DNA of 64,000 bases, taken from Heliocidaris tuberculata. Taxonomy: Eukaryota; Echinodermata; Echinoidea; Camarodonta; Echinometridae. Numbering within the stretch: position 1 is the first letter of the stretch; each line of letters begins with the position of its first letter. Location of the stretch: the NCBI GenBank assembly GCA_025618425.1, contig CM046842.1, forward strand, positions 21,722,340 to 21,786,339, written 5' to 3'. Shown in pieces: positions 50,917-62,099 of this stretch. A program made the translations under genes and the position numbers. A model generated the notes under the pieces. It was not told the DNA's origin and made no database searches. It saw only the letters and a list, made by a program, of their open reading frames with translations.

Positions 50917-53324
50917 AAATGTATGGATGTTTTGAATATGATAATGTAAAAGATGAAACTTCAACGCTTCCATACATATGCGTTTTAATAGCGGCTCATA
51001 TACTTTTTATATGTCTTTTATTGACTTGAAATCTTATAAAGAAAAGTATTTTGTGTCACTCTTTTATCACATATTTTCTTATACTTATTCTTTGAATTAT
51101 AACTTAAACAGGGTATGTCTGCATTGATAAACTATCCATTTATCTTTCCAGAAAATTTAATGAGCATAGCATTAAAATTTCTTGATTTAATTAACTTTGA
51201 ATATGACCATGCAAAACAGCCCACTGGCTACAAGGAGAATGTGCCATTACAGGCACTAGAAATAAAATCAGCCCTTTTTGCTCATTTGCATACGACCTGC
51301 GGTCTGACTGTACCCTATTTCGTGAAATATTCCCCATGACTAGGCTTCTTCCAAAGCATCACTTTCTAGTTCATTATCCCATGGCATTGAGGGAATTGGG
51401 ACCACTAATTCACATGAGTATGCGCTTTGAGGCAAAACACCACCTGAGTAAAAGACTTGCAAGTGTGGTCTGTTGTTTCAAGGATATATGCTACACTGCT
51501 GCTTCAAGACATCAGATTAGTCAATGTTGCAGGTGGCAACAAGGTCAAGAAATCTTCAGGATTGATGCTGGTGAAGTTGTAAATTGTGCAGTAAGAGATT
51601 TGGAGGATTTTCCTGCCTTCTTACCACATGTACCAGAGCTTAATCCAGAAGATGATGTGTCCACAACAAGAAAGGTGACTTATTGTGGCACTGTGTACAG
51701 AAAAGGGTGTGTAGTTGTTCTCGATGTTGTTGATGAACTACCACTTTTTGGTCAAGTTTCATATTCTGTATTGTTGGTCAGAATGTCATTCTAACTGGGA
51801 AGGTGTGGAAGACAGATTATTTTGATGGTCATATTCATTGTTTCATTGTGACCGAGTCAAATGAGGTGTTCTTTAGAAGAACATATATGTTGAAGAATTC
51901 TCGCCCTCTGCATATAAATACACATGGCAATAGGAGTATCATTACTCCAAGAAGTTATATCTGTTGAATAAGTCAGTACACTTAAAGGAAGTAATAGTCA
52001 TTTGCAAAGACAGAGTTTTTATATTAATGTACATGTACATGTACATGTACAGGATTCCATGTGAAATGTGCTGTTATATTTCATGAAACAAGCAGAACTA
52101 ACAATATTTACATTTGAATGACTTTGTTTGTTTTGGTAGATTCATGGAAACATGAGTGATGACGACATATACATCGTAGAAGTGGAGGGAGCCCTGCAAT
52201 TTCTGGTACTAGTGACTGAAGCATATTCTCAAAATATAATCTCAAAAGGAGAACTAATTAACATTTTGTTGGATTTCGTATATCAGTGAAAATTTCAGTA
52301 TGAGTTGTCATAACAAGCGGGTTTATGTGTCTCATCTGTCTGAAAATGGGGAAGAAGTGAAAAAGGTGATTAAACTGGACAACTGTGACTTTCTCACAAT
52401 GAGCAGGCAAATAAAAAAGAAATTTGCTTTAGGTGATGGGGAATATGAATTCAGAGCAACCATAGAGCAACATGGACCCTATATACAGATTGATGAAACA
52501 GATGACGACATTATTGAAGAAATACTTGATGTGAAAGTGGGGAAAGCTAGTGTGTTTTCCAGTAGCAGTCAGGCAGCAGTTTATCAGCCATCAACATCGA
52601 GGGAAATTCAGCAGACAAAGTCACCAAAGGCAAGTAAAAAGAAGATATAAAATTAAGTGATAAACTTCTTTGTAAATTTAATTAGTTTTGTAAGTCAGAA
52701 GTTTGTGGAAAATATAGAAAAGCAGTTATGTGGAACTCATTTCTACATGTGTCGTCGGAAGGTTTGAGAGAGGCCAGAGTAATTTAAGTTAACTGCAAAT
52801 TAACTGTATTTGTAATTTACACATTCAACAGTATATAGCATCTCCACTTAATGAATGTAGTTCCTTACAAGTACATTTAGTTTGCATCCACATATAATTA
52901 TTCAGGATGGATCGTCCCTGTGTACATGTAATAAATCCAATCCAGTTACAAATCATCAGATTAAGAAAAGAAAAATTGACAATAATGGTCATTTTGTACA
53001 TAGATGAGACAATAATGCAAGGGGATTTTTTTTTTCTGACCCAGAGAGTGCAAGCATAAATGAAATAGGGGAAACTAGAGGTGAAATATGAAAATTTTGT
53101 AAAAAGAGAACTTGAGCAGTTAAATTCTAATATCACTTCTTTCATGAAATGAAATCTGTTATTTTTCCTCTTTGCATCCCATTGATCTGTAGTTTGTATT
53201 TGAGTCAAGTTCTTCATGGGATGAAGCAGATGTCCGAAAGATCTCCCTGCAGCACCCTGATCTTTCCCAGTCCTCAACATCCAAGGAACACATACCATCA
53301 AAGTCACCCCAGGTAAGTTGAAAA

Positions 53325-53440
53325 ATATTTTGATAGATAAATAGATAAATCTGATAAAATATATTTATAAATGAATAAATACATAGATAATTAAAGACAT
53401 AAATAAATGAATAAATGAATGTTTAAATAAATAAATGAAG
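53325..53440. repeat. ATAA/ATAG-rich simple repeat
   Basis: Imperfect (AATA)n/(GATA)n repeat just after exon 2 of the PB1-like gene. A similar AATAAAT-rich tract lies at 58535-58622. Confidence 0.8.
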
Positions 53441-54532
53441 TCATGAAAAGTAGGGAGGGGTATTTAAATTTGTAATTGTAATTAATTAACAATTTGAAGA
53501 AATCGTAACTACAATGGACTTTTTAGGCTTCTTATAAGTGGTGGAGTTGTGTTCGCATTAACATTAGAAAATAGGCGAATTTTTCCATTCAATCATATGA
53601 TTTTATCCAAAATTCTATTATACATTATTGGGGTCTCATATTTTCTACATCAGTTGAGGTGACCTACATCTCGTAAATTTTGAGCTATTCTTGGAACTTT
53701 CAGTATAGAACTTACAAAAATTGACAAACTAATATTTTCACGGGCCCAGCAGATGCTACTTTATGAGAGTGGGTGCTGTGGTGCTCTTGCTGCTGTGGTA
53801 GAGAGCCTCATCTTCAGTTTCCGCTGACAAAACCAGAAAAATTGTTAGCTTCTTGATGGCTACTGCATGGTTAGAACATAGTCTGCAAGCACAGACCCTA
53901 ATTTGACACTTTATCAGAAAATCATTGTGTCTTGAGAGGAGCCTAATCCAGCTACCTACTGGTCGTGTCAGGAGCAGCTATACAGTACATGGCCTATGGT
54001 AGTCTGACAGCGCAGACTCTCTTGTACGACTGACCAGGGTTTGTGCCTGCAAACTAGTTAGAACATATACATGAATGAACTAATAAGGTTCAAAACTTAA
54101 AATGGACCCTTTTGTTTGTTTGTAGAATCACTTGATGCACTGAATGAAATATCTTCAGGATACTTAATCCATTAAAAAATCATCTTTAGAAATTCAAAAA
54201 GGACATACATGTAGCTTGAGCACCTACAGATTTGTGCTCCATTGATCTGCAGCTTTTAAAATAAGGGAAATTATCATAGAAAGCAGTTCATGCTCTTAAT
54301 TATGCAAGCTTTTCTGTTATTTTTCCTCTTTGCAGTTCAATGATTTGGAGTCCAGTGCATCATGGGATGAAGCAGAGTTGTCCGAAAGATCTTCCTGCAG
54401 CCCCTCGATCCTTTCCCAGTCCTCAACATCCAAGGAACGCATGCCATCAAAGTCACCCCAGGCAAGTTTAAAAAGTAAAAAAGCAAACAAAAAAGATGTC
54501 ATTGTCCCACTACTGTTCGTGTTATGCATCAG

Positions 54533-54580
54533 TGGGGGATCCAGGATTTGTTCAGGAGAGGGGCCCAAATTTGGAATCAC
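54533..54580. mobile_element. left terminus of a hAT-like CAGTGGGGGATCCAGGA repeat
   Basis: CAGTGGGGGATCCAGGATTT followed by GGGGCCCAAATTTGG and, from 54620, C- and A-homopolymers. CAGTG..GGATCCAGGA is a style of repeat end shared with the CAGTGGCGTAGC elements. The right end was not found. Confidence 0.4.
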
Positions 54581-55320
54581 AAAAATCTTCTGACAACAAC
54601 AATAAAAAATTCAAAAAGGACCCCTCCCCCCAACAAAGTTGCCCCCCCCCCCAAAAAAAAAATGAAATCAACTGACAAGCAACAACAACAAAAAAGACTC
54701 TTGGGAAGTTTCCAAAATAAGTTGTCTTGACAAGCCAAAAAAAGGACCCCCCCCCCCCCCCGTGTAGTTTTTTTTTAAATGGTTTGCATATAAGTGGCTT
54801 TTAATTTGGATTCCCTTTAAATGCATATAATTAACAACATATGAGTATGTCTGTGCTGCTGGTTCACTGTAATTCACAAATTGAATAAAGACTTCAGCTT
54901 TTTTGAATCAGCGGAACTTTAAACTAAATCGGTTTATTGGCCCTGTGGTCTATGGGTCCTTTGGTCTATGGGTCTTGCAGTCTATCAGTATTCTCCCTAA
55001 TGAAGCTTCTCTGTTATTTTTCCTCTTTGCATCCCATTGATCTGTAGCTTGCCTTTGAATGCAGTGCATCATGTGATGAGGCAGATCTGTCTTCAGGGTC
55101 ATCAAGCAGTAGACTCATCCTGTCCCAACCTTCACCAGCTAACAAACCCACACCATGTAGACATGATCTGTCCAGGTACTCATGATTGTTAAAAAAAAAA
55201 AAAATTTCTTTCTGACCTCTTGAGAGCATTCTTTTCATTCTGCTAAATACTGAGTGTAGGCATTGATGTACGTGAAGATGGTGAAAAACTTAACCGTAAA
55301 GAGCGTAAGGGTACACAATA

Positions 55321-55321
<1 letters not shown>

Positions 55322-55357
<36 letters not shown>
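55322..55357. repeat. poly-C run (36 bp)
   Basis: Uninterrupted cytosines in an intron of the PB1-like gene; the longest homopolymer in the window. Confidence 0.95.
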
Positions 55358-55358
<1 letters not shown>

Positions 55359-58300
55359 CAAACCACAAATCTGTTTTCCACTCCTTGAGGTTTTGTATGT
55401 TTGCCCCCATGCTTGGTATAATTTTGTACTCTTATTTACCATAAAATAGAGGCATGTTTAAATTTTGGGTGAAATTTTAAGCTCTTCTGTATAAAATTAC
55501 TTAAAATGCAACAAAATGACTGTTCTTTAGGTTATAGATAGGACTAAAATTATGATTTATTATGCATTTGTTTATTTGAAATAACCTTTGGGGGCCAAAG
55601 CAATATTCATAACTTGAATAATAATTCCATCCAGCAGTTTCTTTTTCATTATTTATCTGAATACAGGTTTGGGGGAGGTTATTGTAATTTGACATTCCTG
55701 GGAAATTGTGCAAGCCTTATCCAATGTAACCTTTGTAAATTTATCATTTGATTTTATGAAAATTAGCAAACCCTGTAGTGAACTGAAGTTTGATGTGCGG
55801 AAGATCTTGGAGAAGCATCCCAAAGGTCCTGCCATCATCACAGAGTATGAAAAGAATGGATACCTATGTCCTGGCACAGGATGTCTCTAGTGACTGTAGT
55901 GACTGCAGAGCTTGTCAAAATATGTGGATAGTAAGTACCATTTGTATTTAAGTCGTACTGTCACTACCACTTCGAGAAAAAAAAGAAGTAAAATTTGCGT
56001 ACACAAAGTAGGTGCAAATTATGCTTCCATGAATGTCAATGATACTTGGCACACATGTTGGCCTTGATGTGAAGATGTGCAAGACAACTTTTTTGACAGC
56101 GGCAAAAAATGTGTTGCCATGGTACAGTATAGTATATCAACAAATTGTGGAAAAAACTTTGGGGGTTAAACTACTTCCACATCTTGAAAGCATTTCAAAT
56201 GGAATTTGGCACATATGTTGTAGATGTACATTGGAAAAGTGTGTTATCATGTATTACCGAGGTAACAACATATTACTTTAATTTAGGAAAACAGGAAATA
56301 GTGCCATCCCACAAATGTGCACTTTGGATGGGGATGTATATTACACACTGCATTATGCAGTGTGTGATATACATCCCCATCCAAAGTGTAGCATACAGCA
56401 TAGTTTACTGATTCACTTGTTTTTATGGTCAATGCTAAAACCCAAATTTTTGAAGAAAATGTACTGAGAACTAGCTTTGAACTAAATGGCACTTATCAGA
56501 AAACAGGCTCTGTCAAATCAGATAAGACATTAATATAATCCTTCATGCTCATGATGTTATATATTATTTTCAGATGATTGCCACTCGAAAAGATGTGATT
56601 CTATATTCTAGATGCAGTACTGTTTTATCATCTCGCCTTTCTCTTGTGTTTTAGACAGTTACCCCTCTGTGCAAGCAAAGGAAGCTCTTGCAGCTGGAAT
56701 ACTGACTGCATTTCCTAACCTCAGAGATAAGCAAGGATACACAGGATATGTAAGTGAAATATTGTGTGGTGTGTTATTTTCATCTTGCCTGCATATTGTA
56801 AGTCATAGGCAGGAAGTAACGGGTTAATCACCTTCAGTGATATTCCTATTTTTTCTGACTTATTTTGTCATTGCATCTCTATGCTCATGGATTTCTTACA
56901 GCAAACAGTGCCATCCCATAACTCTGCACATGGGGGGGGGGGGGGGGACATAATTACACAAGGCCTAATTTATTCATTCACTTGTTTCAAGTTAGTATTT
57001 GCATGGGATATAAAGAAAAAATATGATGAGTAGTATCTACCATTAACGATCTGGCCCTTTCTTACCATCCTCATAGAGAATAGTGAAGTCATGTTCTAAA
57101 GTCTTAACATTTAATATGGATTTCTACATGCAGGAACACTTCTTTGCACCATCCGGTGGTCAGAGCGGTTATATACAAGACAAACTGAAGAACATGAGAA
57201 GAAATCTACCACCAACTTCAAAACAAAAATCCAAGTTGACGAGAGGGATCCCAACAGATTCACCAAGTTGTCATGCAGGTCCACAATTAAAGAATGCAGA
57301 TATAGCTGTCCTACCTGAAGCAGACGCTAGAGAATGTGAGAGCTTCTGCAGGAATGCAAGAGGAGTTGCACAAAAAGTGTCAGTCATGAAGGCGATGGCT
57401 GAATGTGTGATCCCAGAAACCGTTCCTGTCCGAAGTATTGGCACGGTATCCACGCTTCTTGGATATTCCTGAGCTTGTAAGTCTTCATTCCTCATCTATG
57501 ATACAGTTCATGTATCTTTTTATTTTGTGTGTGTGTGTGTGTGTGTAAATCATATCTTGACACAAAATGTAACAATCAGTATATTTCTTTTCTAAATATT
57601 TTTAACATTGATCCTGTGGTTTTTGATGTGAAGATGCCATATAGGGACCTCCATACTATAGATGTCAAAGGTTATGTAAGTAGCTCATAGGTCAAATGAT
57701 GGAATATTCACAAGTTGGTGAGACACATTATGGCCATCTCCTTGTTTTTATTGCTTTTGTTGTTATAACCTTGCTAACCTTTCTATTACTTTTCTCTATT
57801 CCTCAGCCCCATAGTAGGTTCTTTCAAATGAAAGAATTTATCAACATCCTTTTAACAAAGGATATCACATGGAGTTACCAAAAGACTCCAGTTGTGAACC
57901 TTGCTAATTTTACCTCATTCTTGTCGTTACCACTCAGATATACCGAAGCTCGATAGAATGAAATGTCTTGATTTAAAGGAATTGCAAAATTGAACATATT
58001 ATTTTTTTTTTTGTGAAATGTTTTATATCTTTATTTGAATGTGATTATTTATTTTCATTTATATTTGTACACTTTCATTGGGACAGATTGATCAAGATTT
58101 TCAAGCAATGTATCCACGGGAATCACCATGCCTATTGAGCAAGTGGGAGGAACATGCTAAGATTCTGCTTCAGTATGCATCCAATTGTTGTCAGGAAAGG
58201 GTGAAGAAGATCTACCCAAGGACAAAGGTTAACTGTCAGTGAACTTTGTCCTAAAATGACATATTTGACATATGCAGCTTGTGCTTAAGAGGTATCTTGA

Positions 58301-60055
58301 TCAACTTATTTTAAATTTGGTGTGTAGGTGCATTTTTTTATTTTTTTTTAGGATTCTGCCCTCATATTTTGTACTTTAATATGCAAAGAGATCATAATTG
58401 TCTGGCAGCTGAGTCATGTGACATATTCAGTCATCTGTAATGGATATTTAATCTGTTTGACTTACAAGTGGCACAATTCTAATTTACTGACACTCCCCCC
58501 CCCCCCCCCCCCCACACAAAATATATAAAATGAATATTAAAATCAAAGATAAAACGAAAATAAATACAAATTAATAAGTAATAAATATAATAAATGAATA
58601 AGAAATATAAATAAAATGAAAAGATGGAATGTGTAATGCCAGTCTAGAGGCATTTCTTTTCAAGGATCATGTGCTGTGTTGTCAAATATTGAAAATGTTT
58701 TCAAGGGTAGACTTGTGTTTCACCTCCCAAATTTCATGTTTAGATGACAGGAACTGTCAAAAGGGCAAGAGGCCAGTTTTGGAAGTAATAGAATTTGACA
58801 GTTGGGTTTCTGCAGAAATTTGTTGTAACTTAAGTGATGATTGCTAAATCAGTGAATGCAGTTGCAATGTACTTGACATGAATTTTGTCATTTTTCATTT
58901 GCAGTGGCACATCTTTCTGCATTTTATGGATTCATAGCACTACTTCGGCTTCTTCCATCGCATAACACCAGAGGAAAAGGCAGGGTATCCAGTGATGATG
59001 CAGACAGATACCTTGTGTCCTTTCATCCAGTAAGTTGTGCTTTAAAGGAAGCCTTTACATTTATGTGCATTCATAGAAAGGAGAAGAATTAGTGACAGAT
59101 AATAGTTACAGTTTGAGGAAAATTGAAAAATTCAAAAAGTTATGAATTTTCCCAAATTCCCTTTATCTGCATAATGATTTCATGCCTTGGCCAAACAAAG
59201 TTTGAAGGGGATAGATTAAAGCCAGTTGATGGTTAGCTGCCAAAACTTTGTGCACTGAAATATTTTAGCAGTTTTTAATCATTTCAAATGAAACTTGGCC
59301 CACATAATAACCTTGAGGTGTTAGACTCTTTTTTGTATTTGTCAAACAAAGTATGGGCAAATTAACCACAACTTTTCCAAAAGGTGACATTGTCATCTTC
59401 TTGACAACAAAACTTTGCAGGAATCATCAATAGAGAAGGGGATCCAAAGTTTTAAATATTGGGGAAATGGCACCCTATTGCAAGATCCCTCAATGACAGA
59501 ATTTACCTTATTTTCAAGAGGAGCTTTCTTTAGATCCAGAACTGCTTTGATCAAGTTGTATGGTAATGTATTCAGATAACATTTTTGTTTTCTTTGAAGA
59601 GTAATTTTTTTTTTCCCGGCAAGTTATGTAGGGACCCTCTTTGTTCTTTGAGGATAACATGGATGGGTTAGTGAGGGCAGATGGAAGAACACCATAATGG
59701 AATTGTTTTCTCTTCTCTTTCCTCTTTCCATTCAATTATGCAGGTTGACCAGCCAGTAGAGATGTGTCTGAAGGATACCTTTACACGCCAACCCACCCTC
59801 ATTGTGCATGGGACAAAGATTGCAGTCCACCAGCTTTTCATCAAAATAGAAGACAAGACCTTCATCCTGCCAACAACGAGCATCATAACAGCGGTGGACA
59901 TCTTGTACAAATGCCACTACGTCTTCAATCTTGAATATGCAGCCCCCTTGAAAGACTTCTTCTTGTTCTTGCAGACCCAGATCTATGGCATGAGCTATGG
60001 AGGAACGCTACCATCTCGCATCACAGAACTGTCAGTAGCTTTGGGGTCACAATGA

Positions 60056-62099
60056 GTCACAGAAACCCATCTGTCAGTTCTTTCAGAGTTAACAGAAAAC
60101 AGCTATCAAATTTTAGAAAAGTAGGCCAAACTAGAAATTAGTACAAACTGATATGAATTTTGAGTAGGCTCCCCCCCCCCCCATTTTTTTTTTAAATTGA
60201 TGCATGTGAATTGACAATACGTGATTATGTGACCTTCCATGATTTTAAGCCTGCACACATATACAGTACAATTTGTATTGAATATTACAGTTAAATGTTC
60301 CCAGTAGCTGTATAGAAAATTCAGTTGAAAACTTGTAAAGCCGTAGTATAATTGTGGTTCATCTAATTTATGTAAAAAACATAGCATTGCCTATTTTAAC
60401 CCTATTCGAACTGGGGGGGGGGGGGGGGGGAGGGGGTTTACGAGCACAAATAGCTTTATCAAAAATATACATACAAAGGAATGGAATTCAATTTTTACCA
60501 TCATACCAAAACTATACAATGGCTTTGAGTTTCGTGAGGGGTGAACTCACTTCTATTGACAACTGCAGATGCCTTCCAGTATTTCCATTTTATGTAGTTA
60601 AATGCTTCAGAATTGTTCACATTCAAAGTACTGCCAATGGGAGTCCAATATTGAATGTCCAGTAGGACTTACGGATAGACTTTTTTAAGTGAGAGATTAC
60701 ATTACATCACTGATAGAAAGAAAACAGTATTTACCCCATCAAATGGTGCATACTACCAGCTGCTTAGATGTGACTTCATAAGTGTTAACTTGGACATGTA
60801 CTGTAGAGGTACACAAGTTAATAAGTTTAGTAGATTCTCTGAAGATTATTAATCTAAGGGAATGATTATGAGCTTCAGTAATTTGAGTGCATGAAGATAT
60901 CCATTGTGAATACATGTATGTAATTTATAAACACTGCATTTTTACAAGAAAGTGATAGTAAAATTCGTGTTTTAACATGACCACAAGCTGATGGCCAAAT
61001 CAAAAATGAGTTACTTGTTTGAGTATGAAAAATTATGCTGTGAATTTTATTTTTCTGTTTAAATTCTGCCAAAAGAAGAGTCCCAGTCACCACCTGTGAT
61101 CTGACATTGATTTAAGGAGATTTTCTTGATGCACATATTTGCGTCATTTGCACAAGTACAAGTTGAATCCTGTTGATGCTCAAGAATAATTGGTTAAGAT
61201 TTTCTTTTGTTAAGAGCTTCCCAGTGTGGCCTCCAGGTATCCTTATTGCTTTCACATAATATGTAAAGGTCATTATACATTACACATGTTTGACTTCCTA
61301 GGCAGTTTGTGAGGAAATGAAGTAATAAATAAATCAGTAAACATGGATTAAAACATGTTTTATAGTTAGTTATGTATGGTTAAATTTGTAACAGTGTTTG
61401 AAAACTTTTCCAGTTCTATAGTGTTCACACATGTACTTATTGAGTTTTCATGTTCAGTTGTTGCTAAGTACCTGCTTTTCATGTAGAATGTGACCTTATA
61501 CTAGTTTTTTCATGAGGTATACATGTATTTGGTGTTTTGGATTTTGTTTGCATGATATCATTTGCTTGGCAATGAGTGAAATGCTCAGTTGATTATTTTG
61601 TTTTAATTAACAGATCTAATTTGACCTTATGGTTTCTTTTAAATTGGTGCTTAAGGCTCTTAGAATCTCAGTACATGTACACTTTCTGAAATTTGAGGTC
61701 TTGTTAAGGAAATTGTTATACTCATGCACTGATGAAAATCTTAATTGTTTAACATGGGAGAGGGGGAACACAGTGTGAGAATTTTAATCTATAAGCAAAC
61801 TGCTGTAGTTGAAACGTAACGGACCAATTAACCAGTGGGTATATGATGATAATTTTCAAACATTGAAATAGTACAGCCTTTAAATTATGGTTTGGAGTTA
61901 CAGCTTTAGAAAACATTTTGATTAGTATTTGTGATGAAGCTTGAATGCGTATTTTGAACTTGATTTTGAACAGGCTTGTTTTCCATGTGTTTTAATTCTT
62001 GCATGTACATTTTGGAGTGCATCATATGATCTGCTATTAAAGTGAAACATTAGAAATATTCTCAATTTGTTTTCGTTCTGTCTCACATCACTGCACTCA
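60056..62099. other. non-coding DNA downstream of the PB1-like gene
   Basis: Unique AT-rich DNA with poly-C (60171-60182) and poly-G (60413-60430) runs. No supported exon. AATAAATAAAT near 61324 could serve as a polyadenylation signal for the upstream gene but is far away. Confidence 0.5.

Larger units (their letters stand above)
44886..51967 (+). pseudogene. degenerate transposase-like gene with N-terminal C2H2 finger, split by a Harbinger insertion
   Basis: Legible blocks. 44886-45357: CGQGGCT..FTTFNSYRKHLINQH, a C-x4-C-x12-H-x4-H zinc finger after joining two frames near 44950, then an acidic EPEPEPEF stretch. 45365-45446: FSTNPQAIQICLYFDEFEVV, NPL. 48986-49237: LGSKRGIHKVHVGAFYVTFK.. to VVRGT, TAG at 49238. 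49241-49943: ICGDNLVLNGLLGFVESFSA with one extra T near 49289, then MPCRICVGQRNEF, AVDIMHDILEGIAPMEVKLV, up to LIQDHH. 51310-51967: LFREIFPMTRLLPKHHFLVH.. MRFEAKHHLSKRL.. to the stop at 51965-51967, with another frameshift near 51775. An ordered D (YFDEFE), D (DIMHD), E (RFEAKHH) is compatible with a DDE-type transposase; the KDZ/Transposase_21 groups are candidates, unproven. I recognise the style as a multi-copy family of fish, cnidarians and echinoderms. Breaks: Harbinger insertion, one stop, at least three frameshifts and two MITE insertions. Confidence 0.75.
53150..55180 (+). repeat. three tandem duplicates of exon plus upstream intron
   Basis: Upstream of exons 2, 3 and 4 the same intron text recurs: CTGTTATTTTTCCTCTTTGC followed by ATCCCATTGATCTGTAG (copies before 53193 and 55048) or a direct CAG (before 54336). 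The exons encode SSSSWDEAD, SSASWDEAE and CSASCDEAD plus a Ser-rich tail. Spacing between copies is ~1.1 kb and ~0.7 kb. This is segmental exon duplication. Confidence 0.8.
52300..60055 (+). pseudogene. ten-exon PB1-like protein gene with tandem duplicated exons; TE-associated family, 2-3 frame breaks
   Basis: Exons: 52300-52629, 53193-53312, 54336-54461, 55048-55175, 55767-55930, 56659-56749, 57134-57476, 58087-58227, 58905-59029, 59744-60055. Exon 1 (MSCHNKRVYVSHLSENGEEV.., DGEYEFRATIEQHGPYIQID) resembles a PB1-like beta-grasp fold. Exons 2-4 are duplicates with the theme SSASWDEAELS..SQSSTSKE..MPSKSPQ. Later blocks KILEKHPKGPAIITEYEKNG, YPSVQAKEALAAGILTAFPN, IDQDFQAMYPRE, LLRLLPSHNTRGKGRVS and TRQPTLIVHGTKI resemble an unnamed multi-copy animal family. 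Phases agree across exons 1-4, 5-6, 7-8 and 9-10. One base is out of register in exon 5 (near 55868) and exon 7 (near 57437, where RYPRFLDIPEL should follow), and the exon 8-9 join is out of phase. Exons 1 and 3 end at GC donors (GCAAGT). Function unknown; assembly error rather than decay is possible. Confidence 0.65.

Noticed and set aside
51115..51334. Open frame ALINYPFIFPENLMSIALKF.. just before the LLPKHHF block
   Set aside because: It is in a different frame from the following conserved block and does not resemble the family; probably intron or inserted DNA.
57696..57956. Open frame with a hydrophobic stretch (VFIAFVVITLLTFLLLF)
   Set aside because: It lies in the intron between exons 7 and 8, which join in phase 0 without it.
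58629..58847. Open frame with Cys/Ser-rich text between exons 8 and 9 of the PB1-like gene
   Set aside because: No splice sites in suitable phase; does not explain the exon 8-9 phase gap.
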